Assembly: GCA_023101885.1 (NCBI GenBank) | Contig: JALPQD010000159.1 | Span: 524,566-588,565, forward strand | Reading direction: 5' to 3' | Length of the DNA stretch: 64,000 bases | Source: Typhlomys cinereus | Taxonomy: Eukaryota > Chordata > Mammalia > Rodentia > Platacanthomyidae | Part shown: in pieces, positions 46,181 through 59,290 of the stretch | Numbering within the stretch: position 1 is the stretch's first letter | Layout of the letters: every line of letters begins with the position of its first letter | Notes under the pieces: model-generated | What the model saw: the letters and a program-made list of their open reading frames with translations, nothing else | What the model was told of the DNA's origin: nothing | Databases searched by the model: none | Translations under genes and position numbers: made by a program

Positions 46181-46949
46181 ACTAACACAGAAATCTAACT
46201 TACAGAAGGGAATCTGTAAGGCAAGATATATTTACAATACTACTCAGCAGAAAATTATTTGCTGATGTTGTAATGTACATGAAAATACAAAAGAAAGGAA
46301 CACCGAAGGTTGCCCATCAAAAGAAACTTGGAGTTGAAGTTAGAGTGACAGAAGATCAACCTCGCTTCCCTAAGACCTTGGAATTAATCTTCAATTAGTG
46401 AAAAAAGAAAAAATATGGAAATTGGAATTCCTTAGAAGAAAAATATTATTACTATTAAAAAAAACCCACGTGAAATTCAGTTTTCTGTTAACTTAGCCTA
46501 CAAATATGACTGTTATGCTAATAGTTAAAAATAAGTTGAAAAATAATATTCTGAACATGGCCAATTGTCTTTTATACACATGTATTCATTTTTACCATTC
46601 ATTATAATTATGACAATATTTGAAACACACTATTAAATACATGAATTAGGAAGAGTATAATGATAGTTTCGATGAAAACTATTTTAGAGATAAGACGGAG
46701 GACTATAAAAAATTTCGAGGCAGATTACTATATATAAAATATCCTAGTAAAATTTTAAAAGCATAATTATTATTCTATTGAAGGAATCATTGATTTATGC
46801 AATAATTATTAAAGCTTCATAAATACATTTATGTTATATTTTATCTGGGCATAGATTTTTGTTTTGTGATTATGTAGCAAGCAAAAATACAGACAAATAT
46901 AACTGTGATATGTCAAATCTCTCTTGCTCTTTCACTCTCTCTTTATCAT
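46181..46949. other. AT-rich DNA, nothing recognised
   Basis: About 770 bases, no visible features. Confidence 0.55.
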
Positions 46950-47018
46950 TCTTTCTCTCTCTCTCTCTATATATATATATACATATATACATACATATAT
47001 ATGTGTGTATATATATTT
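46950..47018. repeat. (CT)n-(TA)n compound microsatellite
   Basis: CT run followed by TA-rich repeats with CA interruptions. Confidence 0.9.
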
Positions 47019-47157
47019 TTTCCACATCTTTCACAAGAGTTTGCTCTCTGAGTTTTTGGGAAATTTCCAATTATATTAGCAGCTATCATCGTTGATATAA
47101 AATATTTTGAACCAAATTTGAACCAACACATTGTTTGCTATCTTTTGCTTTCGTGAA

Positions 47158-47198
47158 CATTATAGAGAAATGAAATGAACCATTATAGAGAAATGAAA
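47158..47198. repeat. Short tandem duplication, 18-base unit
   Basis: 'cattatagagaaatgaaa' at 47,158-47,175 and again at 47,181-47,198, period 23. Confidence 0.9.
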
Positions 47199-47726
47199 AA
47201 AATGAATAATGTTTCTATCTAGTGAAAATGGGAGAGGATTTAAGTTCTAATAACCTCATTCATGACATATGATTTAGAAAAGTATACATTGCTGAATTTC
47301 AGTACCCTCCATTGTTAAGTATGTTGAAGCACAATATTTTCTAAATTCCTTGATTTTAAAGAAAACAATGTTTTTTATTATAAAAATTACCTAAAAATGA
47401 AAAGATGGCGAGCATATTTTCTTTCTTCTGGAAAGTATCCATAGTCATAAAAAGTAATTTAGTGACTAAGAATTCCTGGCCAATTACAATATAACTGACA
47501 AAATTTCAAGAATTATTACAAGAAAGAAAATGACAATGTTCTGTCCAAGTCTCCACAGGAAATAGGGACTGAGAACAGAGAAACGAGATTATTTTTACTT
47601 AAAATGTATTTATCAAGCAAAATCTTTTTGTCAAGCAGTATTTGAGTTCCTAGACATGTCATCTGTAATCTTTGGAGACATAAAAATGAAAGATAAATTA
47701 GAAACATTAAAATTACAATTTTGGGA

Positions 47727-47864
47727 GTTGAGAAGATGACTCAGCAAGTAAAGGAAGTTGTCACCCGAGATGGAGGATTTGAATTAGATCACCAAACCTA
47801 CATAAGAGAAAATCTCCACAACATCATTCTCCAATTTGCACATCCACATCATGGCATGTGATCA

Positions 47865-47903
<39 letters not shown>

Positions 47904-47950
47904 ATATTCTATTCTCTCTCCTCTCTCTCATACACAAAATATGAATTTTA
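47727..47950 (+). mobile_element. B4-like SINE, decayed
   Basis: Head 'ggagttgagaagatgactca', middle 'atcaccaaacctacataaga', 'caatttgcacatccacatca', then a (CA)n run at 47,873-47,900, a CT tract and an A-rich end. tRNA-derived rodent SINE layout; exact family uncertain. Confidence 0.5.
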
Positions 47951-48249
47951 AAAAAACAAAAATTTAAACCCTAATAATGATAAAGTCAAACAAAATTTAA
48001 AAACTTTAAAAATACTTTAAAATACAACTTAGTAATATGCTAGGGTAACAACAGATAATGGAAGCTAAAAGAAAGGATTTTGAAAAATTTATAATAAATG
48101 ATAAGTATTTGAGATGACACATACACTTACCCTGATATAAACTTCGTAAATTATATACAAATATTGAAGCATAACCCTAAACCTCATAATGCTGTATATT
48201 TTTAAATTCTGTGTTGTTTTTGTATATAAATTTAGAAGATGAAAATTAT

Positions 48250-48620
48250 ATATTTATATAGATGTTTGCTAGTGAAGTGAAAGTGTATTCTTTACAGAAT
48301 TTTTGTACCCAGGCCTGGATCATGACTTTGTTGATGAAGTCACCTGCAAAAACTGTCAGTACGATCCTATTAATGAAGATGCAATACTTATGGATCACAG
48401 AACATGGACAAAATGCATCAACTAGAACTGTTCTGAAGACTTTCTCACTGCTGGATAGCTTACACAGTACCAAAGAATGCTGTAGAAGGTGCTGGGGGAG
48501 AGAAATAATCACAAACTGTATCAACAACATTGGATTTATAAGTTACAGTATAAATCACCCTGGGCAAGAAGTCACCACTAGTGTAATAGTGGCCTGAGTG
48601 TCAGGGAGACAACCAACAGC
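48250..48620 (+). other. Segment of uncertain origin next to an old L1 3' UTR
   Basis: An open frame of 111 codons (48,262-48,597) lies here, with no motif I recognise. The sequence has a slightly higher GC content than its left flank. It could be ORF2 or 3' UTR sequence of the adjacent old L1, or a relic of a processed transcript; the sequence alone does not decide. Confidence 0.35.
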
Positions 48621-49432
48621 TTTCTGATTGGACTCAAGACCCACTTGTCTGAATGGTACACATCCCTGTTACTGTAAACTAGAAAAAAAAATCTTTAAAA
48701 AGGGAAGGAAATAGATCAACAGGGAAAACATCCAATGAACCTACAGGTAGTATATCAAACTGTTACGTAAAAAGCTGTGATTATAGCCATAGATTGGAAG
48801 TACATTTAACATTCAGCCTAGAAGTCTTCTACAACAGAGATAGAGAATATCAATTATCTTAACAGGATGCAGCCTAGGGCAATAGAACAGCAGTGGACAG
48901 CAATGGACAACCATAATACAGAGTATCAGCAACTCAACTTGTCTCACCCAGAATCAGGTCAACCTAATCTTTCCCCACACTAAGGCTTTGGGAACCTTGC
49001 AGAGGGGGATCAGTGAGATTGTAAGAACCTAAAGTTGGGAAGGTTCACCGTTAGACAAGACATCCCACTACTGCATCTGGGAGGTGACTACAGTGATCTT
49101 CAGGTCCTTCCCACACCTGAAATGTCAGCATGCCTCCATAGACTACCTAGAAACTAAAGAAAGATAAGAAAATACAGTGAGAACCTTTGGGTCCAAAGCT
49201 TGATGAGTAAAGGAAATGCCCATATCAGTGGGATGGCCTGAAAAGAGGTAACTTGATATGACACAGAGGCCTGAATCCCCCCTAAAAGAGAAGAAGGCTT
49301 GGGTTGAACCCTGGGGTCCAGAGGCATGTGGGTGGGAGGGTGGGAGGGAAAGGATGGATTAATGAGGAAGAGGTAAAGGGAAGGAATGTTGGTAGGGAGG
49401 CAGGGATGATGCTCAGTATGATTGTAAAAGTA
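48621..49432 (+). mobile_element. Old L1 3' UTR fragment
   Basis: Plus-strand text 'ggatgcagcctagggcaata', 'cctaatctttccccacacta', 'agggggatcagtgagattgt', 'gtgggtgggagggtgggagg' follows the L1 3' UTR order in the older subfamily, ending with a G/A-rich tract before a TA microsatellite. The left limit is uncertain. Confidence 0.65.
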
Positions 49433-49463
<31 letters not shown>

Positions 49464-49480
49464 TATGTATATATATATGT
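49433..49480. repeat. (TA)n microsatellite
   Basis: TA run with CA/GT interruptions at the end of the old L1 fragment. Confidence 0.92.
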
Positions 49481-50199
49481 TGTAGATTTGGATTGCATTC
49501 TACATATTAATTTTATTACTTAGAATAAACCAGAAGGAGTTGTATTTTCTTAGTGCAAATTAGAATATAGACATGTCATCTAAAGGTATTCAAACTACTT
49601 TTTTAAATTCAAAATTAACCATTGAGAAAATAACACCTGTTTTAAAAGTTAGTGTTGTAAAATACAATAATGACTAATACTAAATTTATATGTGTGCCTC
49701 ATACATTTCAGGTACCCTGAAATATTTTACATGCAATAGGCCATGTGTATTAGTACTAAATGCTATCTACTCCTTTTGCTAACTTGATATAGTTTGCTTT
49801 AAATTCATCTGTAAAAATAAGCTTTCAAAAGTACACTTGGTTTTCTAAAAACATAGAAACCATTTCTGAAGGACATACTGAATTACTACTATAAATGCAA
49901 TGGTCACTTTGGAAAAAATAGTACAACTTGGGCAGATATCTTAAGATTGAAATGCAACCAAAATCAATTGCTATCTGAGAAAGGAATATGGAGTCTTAAG
50001 AATAACTGCATATGAAAAACTATCACATTGAATAAACAATATTTTCATCAATTAAACTAAATCAAGTGTGAGGAATATATGTAAATACAGAAAAAGATTG
50101 TAGAAAAATATTTAGCAATTCGATATTGTAAAGTAATATTTAACATCCTAATAATATATTCTATTTCATTCATGTAAATATACATCTATATGTAAAAAA
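49481..50199. other. AT-rich DNA, nothing recognised
   Basis: No features seen. Confidence 0.55.
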
Positions 50200-50385
50200 A
50201 GCTAATGACATAGTCCACATGTGGAAGGAAATAATGCACTTCTGAAAGTTGTCCTCCAAACCTATTCACACACACACACACACACACTCTCTCTCTCTCT
50301 TTTTCTCTCTCACAATGACATGTATTTCCCTCCTGTCTTTCTCTTTCTCTCCTTCTCAATAAATAAAATATTTAAAAAAGTTTAA
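50200..50385 (+). mobile_element. SINE fragment (B2/B4-like tail)
   Basis: 'cacttctgaaagttgtcctc' followed by 'caaacctattcacacacaca', a CT tract and 'caataaataaaatatttaaa' is the usual end of a tRNA-derived rodent SINE. The head is missing or too decayed to see. Confidence 0.5.
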
Positions 50386-53300
50386 TAAAAATTTAAAAGT
50401 TTTTAAATAAAAATATTTAATAAAAATGTCTTGTTTGAGTTATTTACCCATTTGTCTATTGACTCGAGCCTTTAGCAACCTCTCTTTACCTTTTGCATTG
50501 AATAGACATTGAAGACTAAACTACTGGAATGCAAAGGATATGGAGTGTGTATTCAGAGGAATAGTACAGAGGAACACCTGAATACTTAAGGGATATAATA
50601 TCAGTTAGGATGCTAGTATAAATAATGGGTATTTCTGCAGGTGAAGTTGTTATTGTAAGTGACAAGATTTTGAGTGTAGCCGAGGCATTAATTAGAGTAA
50701 TATGTAAGCAAATGTCAGTGAACATAGTTTTTTAAATATATTAGACACATACACTCTGCAATGAAAATCCGTAGAGAAATGGTAGGCAAGACAATCAGAA
50801 ATGTGAATCTTAGCAACAAGTATCACAAAATACCATATGTCTGTGATGGCTTTTAAACAAGGCACTACTTTTCATATTGCCAGAGGCTTTGAAGTCCAAC
50901 ATTATGGTATCACTTGATTCTGCTTCTTGGTAAGGTCCTCTGACAGGCTACCTTCTCATTGTACATATTCCTTGCAGAGAGGACACTCTGGTACCTCTTG
51001 CTCTTCAAGGGAAAACAATGTAATTATGGCAGTCTGTGGATCCATGCTGACAGACTCCCTAAAACAATGAATTTCTATGGACTTATCTCCAAATATAGCA
51101 ATTTAAAAAATATGGCTTCCATACATTTGATTTTGAAGAGCATGAGTATTTTGTCCACCATACCATGTGATAAAATATACACAGCACATACCAAGGTGAT
51201 AGAATCAGACAAAAATCACTGACTTGTTAAGAAAACTACAGGTGTGTTTTCCCAGTAGGCACCATGGTTCATCGATACCGATAAAATGAAAGGAATTTTG
51301 AAATAGATTAAGAATAACGAAGGGTTCAATGAGGATTCTGGATAGTAGATGGCACCATGGAAAATGCAGTTCTCTTTTGCCAGGGTCTCTCACTAATTCA
51401 AGTGAAAAATTTTATCCAGGTATCAAAAATTGGAAGGCTTCTGCCGCTGTCATTAAGGCTTCACTTCAGAGGAAAGAAAGTTTAATTGAGGCATTAAATC
51501 TATGAAAGGGACTGCTTAGGTGCCCACAGTAATTTGTCATGAATGAAAGCTACAGGGGTATTTGTTTGATCGCTGTCTATTAAATTATAAGTTCATGTTT
51601 ACTTACATTTCTGAATGTTCATCATATTGCATAGCTGTATGTTTTATAATAGTTATGTGATTCATTGATAACAATGTGATCTGTTCAAATCATTTACAAT
51701 TTAGAGTCCCAATGTGCATGGATCTAGTACATTCCTGAAACTCTATGATGATTTATGGAATCTATGCATTGAAAAGCTTAAGAAACTAGACATAAATGCC
51801 CTAATTTCTGAAATTAAAGGAATCATTTTGAAATGAATTTGTGCAGCCAATGAAAAGCATTACTCAACTTCTAATAGCTCTAGTCACATAACATTACCAG
51901 GGCTAAAAAGCATTTGAAACTTTTAGAATTTCCCCTAATCCATGTGGTTAATAAAATGTCATGCTTTATAAACATTTCAGGAAAAATTACTCATTAATTG
52001 TAGTACTAAGCTAATTATTTCTACATATTTGCTCCATAATTTTATATTTATAACCTTGAGAAATAAAAATCATGATAGTTGATCTTTGTATATAAATTCT
52101 GCTGCTGTCTATAATAAGTGACATGTAAACTGTCAAGAAAACAGAAACCTCAGTATAATGAAGGACAATGGAAGTCCTTAGTTGGAAAAAAAAGTCATTC
52201 CCAGATTTTAACACATGTTTTAAATCATTTCCATGGGAACCAAAATTTGGTACAAGGCCACTGTTAGGAAAACAGTTAGAAGGCAGCTTCTACCAAGCCA
52301 GATGGTTAATTTGTAATAGGGGAATAAAACGAGGAGGAACTAGGTTATATAACCCCTAAAACTTCTTATAATGAATTCAAGTGGACTAAATCACCAGGCT
52401 TCCTTCCAATTTTCTGTCAAAGCTACTGTCTGTAGAAATAACATTATCCACCACAGGATTAAGTATCATTAATTGCAAAGTGTCCATAGCAAATACTACA
52501 ATTTAAAACAATATGTGTAAGTATTCTAGCCTGATCAGGACAGTGTGGTTCAAAAAGTCCCTGTAGTAATATAAATTAAGTTTTATGAAGGGAAGTAGCA
52601 AAGCAGAGGAAAGTATATTGGCTTAAGTTCCCAAAACAATTAGAATAAAACTAATTATCCACATTAGCTGTCAGTAAACCTTGAAGTAAGCATTGTACAT
52701 GTCAGTACATATTTTATCAAAATGAAACATTCTCTGATTTTAGTGGTAGAAGGAACCCTTGAGATACAGTGAGTTGTTTCAAGATAAAACAATTATTAAG
52801 AGCAACTGGGACATCAGCACTGGAACTAAGACTTAAAATCATCAAACAATGAGATTTATCTGGCACACAACTCCTTTTGCTCTTTTGGGGAAGTTCTCAA
52901 TACTGCCCTAGGGGAAATTTCTTCAATACTTCTTTTCCAAGATCTTCTAGCAAAATCATATTGGGTTGTGAACCTAAAGTCACATTTGGGACTCAAAATT
53001 TAGACTGAATTGAAACACTATATTTTTCTTTTCCAGAGGATAAAATAAGCTACATTTTAATACTAGGTGATAACCTAAACACATAATACAATATGAACAC
53101 AAACACATACTCTAAGTGATGTAGTCAGATGTCTTCAACTCAAGGCTATGTACTTCAGGCTACAGCTTCAACTTTGTGTGACATTGAGGAAAAATTAGAT
53201 TTTTATACCTCAATTCTCATAAGTTTCAAATGAGTTTAATCAGTACGTCTCAAAAGGATATCATGAATCTAATTAATCCTTTAATTATGGGAAAGTGCAT

Positions 53301-53643
53301 AACAACAAAATTATTTTCAAAAGAAGGAAAACATTCCCTTTGAAGTGTCATTAAATGGTAAATTTTTTCTTCTCTTTTCTTCTTCATAGTTGTATACTGA
53401 TTTTGGTAAATTAGAATAGCAACAATAATATTTTATTAGAAAAGAATTGAAAACGAGGATAATGTTTAAGATGTAAATTAATTTTCCTTTTCTAGGGTAA
53501 AACAAGCAATATTTTGCTTAAATATAAATATTTATCTTATATGTGAAAAATTTTAAATAGCATAAAAAATGAACATGCCTCAAATTTGCTTACTATTACC
53601 ATATTTTGGGGGAATAAAAATCGTTTTCCTTTTTTGTTCTCCC
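50386..53643. other. AT-rich DNA, nothing recognised
   Basis: About 3.3 kb without a recognisable repeat, gene or tandem array. The frames at 50,516-50,725, 50,959-51,222 and 52,168-52,359 carry no motif. This is the longest feature-free stretch in the window. Confidence 0.6.
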
Positions 53644-54690
53644 ACATTTTATTTTTTTTCCTAATCATACAAGCTCATTGGGTAGCCCCATCCTCTCCCT
53701 CCCTCATCCTCTCCCCAATCAGCCCCCTTGCATTCTTTCCCCTTCCCCTCTTCGTTTCACCCACTTCCTTCCTCTCCCCCTCCCTGTGCTTCCCTCTTCC
53801 TCCTTCCATTCCCCAGAGCATCTTTTTGTGTGAATGCCAAACCTCTATAAATCCTCCCCCTAGTGAGGGATAAGGACTCTGGCATAGCCCAGAACCCCTT
53901 CTTGTGCTCCCCTTTAGTATGGAAACTCTATTATGACTGTTTAATCCCTTGACTCTAAGGATCCTACTGCCTGGAGCATTCTCCCCCATCATCCATGCTA
54001 GACTTTGGGGGAGGTCGTTGGCATGTCAGCCATTGGGCAGGTCAGGCAAATTCCAATTCTGGCTGCTGCAGCCCTAACTTGTGTGAGTATCTTGCATACT
54101 GTTGGTCTTCCCCAACTTTAGGGTTTTACAATCTTGCCCCCCTCTTCTGCAAGGTTCCCTGATCTTTAGGATGAGGAGATATTTGCCTGGTCTGGTTCCA
54201 GGTGATTAATGTAAGGTCTTTGGTATTCTGAATTAAGGTTTGTTGTTGTTTTCAGTTTTTCTTTTCCTACACTGCCCTCAGCTGTATCCTGATTGGCATT
54301 GAAGGTCATCTCCTAACCAAAGATAAAAGACTATTTAAATGAAGATCTTAATATAAGAGGAGACCCAAAGGTAGATGGAAGAATATGAATAAGACACAGC
54401 AGTGAAGGGAGAGAGGTCAGTGTCTCATTTGACGGTTGGTTACCACCTACCTGCAAGTCCCTATACCCTCCCTGATTGGTGAGATCAAACCTGTTCAGTT
54501 GCAAGTGATGGGAAGAGAAGTGAGAGTGAGCTTCACCAGATGTCTTGCTACTTACATGCAATACTTGAAGGTGACCTGTTTTCTCTACTGAAATGTGATC
54601 TCCTATTTCCTTCTTTTGTGGGGGGCCTTCTCTCTCCTTCCTTCCTGTTTATAATCTTTGTGATTACAATAGGTACTACACAAATTTACC
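53644..54690 (-). mobile_element. Old L1 3' UTR, about 1 kb
   Basis: Minus-strand L1 3' UTR of the older subfamily, collinear with the L1-A 3' UTR: C-rich tract 53,690-53,815, 'ggatcctactgcctggagca', 'catgctagactttgggggag', 'cttgcatactgttggtcttc', 'gatgaggagatatttgcctg', and 'gcctgtttataatcttt'-like text at the end. No ORF2 is recognised past 54,690, so it is 5' truncated within the 3' UTR. Confidence 0.8.
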
Positions 54691-56704
54691 ATTGCATATG
54701 TCTGATATAATGCTATGGAAATGTTATATGAATACTTATAGTCCTACATGAATGATGTCTATAATATAAAGGAAAAAACCCTTTTTCGTCAATCTGGTTT
54801 CAGGTAATACATATCAGTGTATAATGAAATGTTCCAAATATTAATTGCAATGAAATACTTTGACTAGCTTGCTTATCTTATACAGAGTGACAACAAGATA
54901 ACTTTATCTGGGTGACTATCTAGAGCAAACAACAGAACTAGTCCAAATATCATTCCTCATTCAGTACTAGGGATCTCAGTGGGCTCTACTAGAATGTTCC
55001 AGCATAGCAGGTACTGCTCTTGTGCCTCCAACCATAATTTAATGGAGAAAACTGTCATTATAGACTCTACTTGGAAAAGAAAAACAGGATCAATGTAGCA
55101 CAAGAAGGTGACTGCTAGCGCCTACAAAAATATGACTTGGAATCACAGAGCCATTGACTTTGTGTCATAGAAAGGCAACACTTTATCTTGGAATTAATAT
55201 ATTCCCCAAAGAAACTATAGAGAGTGTCATGGCAGTTGTTTTGTAAAGACACAATAGCAAAAGTAAACTAACTAAATTATTCTGAATGTATTGTATCCTT
55301 TTGGCTCTCTCTTTGTGGTCCTTTGGAGTATGTGTGAAATTAGTGCCAGAATTTCAGGGGCAAGGTTGCCGACTATGAGGAACACAGCTAAAGGTGAAAT
55401 GTGTGTATCCTTGGGAACCTGGAAATTCCAGTCCTTTTTTCATTCTTTCCCCCAATTATGCACAAAACTTTCTACAGTCTTTCCTTATTCTATTCACAAA
55501 TTAGCTCCAATGCCACCACAGTCCTATTCTTTGATTCAAAGCAATTACTATAGTTCTGCCTTCCAAACACACATAGTCCCACTCTCAGAGAGAGAAATTT
55601 TGACTCAGATCTCAGTGTTTTCCCTTATTGTGGGATTTCAGTCTTCTCTGTGTGGCAAAACCTTGTCTAAACCAAAAGAAGACTTGATGTTTGTAGTATG
55701 TTGGCAGTTTACTCAAGTACCAGTGTGGGCGGTAATTTACTTGTCTACACAGTGCTTCTTTAATGTAATTTTTGCTCCAACACAACAGCCTCATACAGAG
55801 ATTACCAAGAGCTCTGAAAATATTGATTAAGTAAAAGGAAGTGTATCCTTATCTAACTGCAATACATACTGATAAAAGCCATTGGAAGATTTCCCAGTGA
55901 TTCAAATAAAAGGTAATTATTGATTGGAACAGGATAATAACAAAGTACAGTGTAAAATGAAATAGAAATGTGAATTGATGTGATGGTAGAGTAAACAGTG
56001 TTTCCTAACATACTAGATGTGGTATAAAGGATAAAGAAATGAGTGAATGATGACCCCTATATATGTGGCCTAGAGTTCTAGATGAATTGACTTGCTACTT
56101 GTTGAGGTGTAAAAGACAATGTTAGGGACACATTTAGGGCATAAAAAATAAGAATTTTTCTACACAAGAAAACCTTGTTAACTGATATATACTGTTACAG
56201 GATATTCATTGTTTACACTCAAGCCTGACCTAAGTACTGTTCAATTAAAAGTGTGAAGGCAAAGTAAAGCCCCACTAGGAGAGAATGAGAAATTGCATGT
56301 AGTCCCATGAATGCAAAAGGAAGAGAGTAGCCCATAAAAAGACACTACATCTCAGAAAGGGGGAACTGGTTAACTGAGGTTATTTTGTCAGGCATACAAG
56401 ATGAAGTTATGTAAATACATAAATAATTCTTATAATTTTTCTTTTAAAGAATAGAAATAAAATGGTATTCTAATTGCTGAGATCTACAGCATTTGTTTAT
56501 TTGCATCTTATACTGTAACAGAAAAATATTGAATGATCCCTGTGTTAATATAAATTAGGAATGTTAATGTAAATATAGGAAATTAAATATGAATGATGTG
56601 CTAAAGTATAGTATACTACAGTGAAAGAATAAACAGAACCATAGAAATTTCCTCAAAGAAAAATCAATTCATGCATATAGTGGAAAATTATCAAAAGAAG
56701 TTAG
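54691..56704. other. AT-rich DNA with one unassigned open frame
   Basis: About 2 kb. Apart from the open frame at 55,291-55,830, described separately, nothing is recognised. Confidence 0.5.
55291..55830 (+). other. Unassigned open frame, 179 codons
   Basis: The longest open frame outside L1. The conceptual product starts MYPFGSLFVV and is rich in Ser, Phe, Gln and Pro, with hydrophobic patches ('LIVGFQSSLC', 'VWAVIYLSTQCFF'). No domain, signal peptide or zinc motif is convincing, and no promoter, Kozak context of note or splice structure supports it. No member of a known family was recognised. A chance frame or a relic of a decayed transposon is most likely. Confidence 0.2.
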
Positions 56705-57023
56705 GGAACCTCTCTCTTTTTTAATTTTTTTTATTATTTATTCAATTGTGCGTGTGTATGTGTGTGTGTGCATGTATGTGTGTGTGTGTGTGTGTGGAAC
56801 CACGGACGAATTCGGGAACCACCATGGACCGTCTCCACCTCCTCCTCCTTTACTCTGCCCCAGGATTCACAGGCTCCGCCCTACCAGGACCAGAAACGCA
56901 GGCTGCCCCCACTTCCACCCAGTTTCTATAAATGGGGTCTAGGATCCGAACTCAGGACCTTCTGCCTGCAAGGCAGAGGCTTAACCCCTGAGCCACCTCT
57001 CCAGCCCCAGGAACCTCTCTCTT
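56705..57023 (-). mobile_element. Lineage SINE, subfamily 1
   Basis: SINE 56,719-57,009 on the minus strand, with perfect 14-base flanks 'ggaacctctctctt' (56,705-56,718 and 57,010-57,023). Head 'gctggagaggtggctcaggg', B box 'ctgagttcggatcct', GC-rich body identical in layout to 32.55 kb, and a TG run at about 56,760-56,795. Likely recent. Confidence 0.9.
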
Positions 57024-57368
57024 GATTGAGTCAGCTTGCTGAAAGAAGGAAGCAAATGAGTCATCTAATTATGAAAGTGTATGATAAGGAGGTATGAGCA
57101 AAAAGGAAAAGTTATGCAATATATATCTAGCATAAAAAGTGAGATGCCAAGGAGAGAATAAGAAGAATGAGAGAAAAGTAAGCATTTAGAATTAATAGGA
57201 GCATTGCTTAAGTTATTTGAAAAATAGCAGCCAATATAATGCTTATAATTAGTTTAAAAATTATGGGAACTTATTACTTATGATATAGAAGGATAAAAAT
57301 AGGTGCAATGCTAGTATTAGACAGAGTGAAAAAATTCATACAAACTCTATGTAGCAGCTCACCTGTAT
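57024..57368. other. AT-rich DNA, nothing recognised
   Basis: No features seen. Confidence 0.55.
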
Positions 57369-57785
57369 TGTTGCTGATAAAATCATAATCAGCTTTAGAG
57401 AACAAGGTGTTTATTTTCATACTATAGTGTAGTTACAGTTCTTAGTCCAGCTTGACAAGAGAGTTCACACCAACATCAGGGAAGATGGAACTTGCTACAT
57501 CATCTTCACATAGTAGCTGAGAGAGGAATGATCGTTTCTTGCCAGACCAGCATGTCTGACCAAGTATACACAAGTATGCTTCTTTCACAAATAATTCCCT
57601 CCATTTTATTCACCTGCCTGGGGACTAGTTCCACCTACCATGGGCTGGGCCTTCCCCATCAACTAGAAAATGTCCTAAGTTTTCCTCTGTGTTAACTCTA
57701 CTAGTAATTCTCTACAAATGTGCCTAGAGCTAGAACCCTCAACCATCAAGTTGACACCTGTACCTAAGTATAACACTCTAAGAAC
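57369..57785 (+). repeat. Unclassified interspersed repeat R, copy 3
   Basis: Head 'tgttgctgataaaatcataa', then 'gaacaaggtgtttattttca', 'ccagcttgacaagagagttc', 'accagcatgtctgaccaagt', 'ctgcctggggactagttcca', 'gggctgggccttccccatca', 'ctctacaaatgtgcctagag', and tail 'ccatcaagttgacacctgta'. Collinear with copy 4 at 62.5 kb over the whole length. Head and tail recall hAT-like rodent elements. Confidence 0.7.
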
Positions 57786-59084
57786 TTAAATACAAAGTTA
57801 AATTCAAAAATTACTGTCTAATGTACTATGTCCAGATAAAATCAGTTAGCTATTTTTAGAATAAATCATAGGTGTTTCTTTTTGCCACAATTCATTGCTA
57901 AATTTATTTATTTGCATAATAAAAATTCATGAAGTTACTTAAATAAACAATCCCAAAATGGTTGCCATAAATTGAACCACTTTGAGCTATGGAAATGTCA
58001 CCTGTACACCAAATATTTTTGAAATCAACATGTAGGTTAGTGTTACCCAGTGTAGTTCTTTATTTGTTGAATCTGATATGCTTTTGATAGGATAGAATCT
58101 CAAAACTAAAAGCTTTGTTACCATTATTTCAAATAAAAGTTAAACTGATTCTTTTACCATTTCCAAAGGCAATCATTTCACCACTTCTGTGAATAACTTC
58201 CGCCTTCTCAGGAACTGGTGAGTCAACTATCTCCTTTCTCTCAGTAATTATAAGTTTGTCAGTGTAAGGTATCTTGGTGACTTAATGGCCATCACTAATC
58301 AAAAATTTCTGCCCAGTACCAACCCTCTCTCCAGTTTTATAGAAAAAAATATTTCTTTCACTTCAAATGATAAGTTAAACTTGTTATTTTTATCCATTCA
58401 CATATTCCTCCCACTTTAGTCAACTATATATTCCTCCTTTAGACTAATCAATGACCAACAAAATTCATGTTTTCTTAGACAATGGACATTCTTCCATTTT
58501 CCCACTATAATACTACCTAACACCCTTAATTGTTCTCCTCAGAGCACATTCCATTCTTGGTTTTCACTTTCTTTCAGAATTCACTTGCTCCTCGTTTCAT
58601 GTAATCATTCTCCTATATTATGTTCAGCCATACAGTTTGAAATGTCTCAAGTTTTCCCCTATTTTTGATCATTTAATATTTCTGTAGGTAATGTCATCAA
58701 TGTGAAGAATTTATATTATATATTATATAGAGATGTATTTCAAATCACATTTCCATTATCCAGTGAAAGGACATTTTAGATGGGGGAACTTATTAGATAT
58801 TGTATCCATGAATTCTTTACAAAGATCCAGGGTACAGGAATAATGTATGAGATAGTATTAAAAATTTGGTCATGGATTTATCATTATTGAGCCTGCAGTA
58901 TGCTTATATATATCTTGATTGTATATTTCTGCATAGTTTTGTAAATGGTCGTGGATTTCCATAATAATTATCATTTCCTCAGCTTTCAATGTGTATATCC
59001 AACTGCTTAATTTGCACTGCTTCTCAAAAATATCAATAAATATAAATGAAAAGAGGTTACATTATTAGTATTTTACAAATACTG
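57786..59084. other. AT-rich DNA, nothing recognised
   Basis: About 1.3 kb without recognised features. Confidence 0.55.
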
Positions 59085-59290
59085 ATGGTAGGGCTAGAAA
59101 ACATGGTTCACTGGGTAAAGGTGCCTGCTCGCAAACTTGATGGCCTGTGTTCAACCAGGAAGTCTGCATGGTTCAAGATGAGTACTGACTTCTGAAAGTT
59201 GCGGTCTGGCCTTCATAAATGATCTATGGTATCTGTGATCTCTACTCCTCACACTCTCACATACACACCATGCACACTCTCTAGATTCCT
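59085..59290 (+). mobile_element. tRNA-derived SINE (B2/B4-like), old
   Basis: Head 'ggctagaaaacatggttcac', 'tgggtaaaggtgcctgctcg', B-box-like 'gtgttcaaccagga', then 'gacttctgaaagttgcggtc' and CA-rich 'cacacaccatgcaca'. Diverged; family not certain. Confidence 0.55.

Noticed and set aside
46859..47095. Open frames with Ser-Leu or Tyr-Ile runs
   Set aside because: They come from the CT and TA microsatellites.
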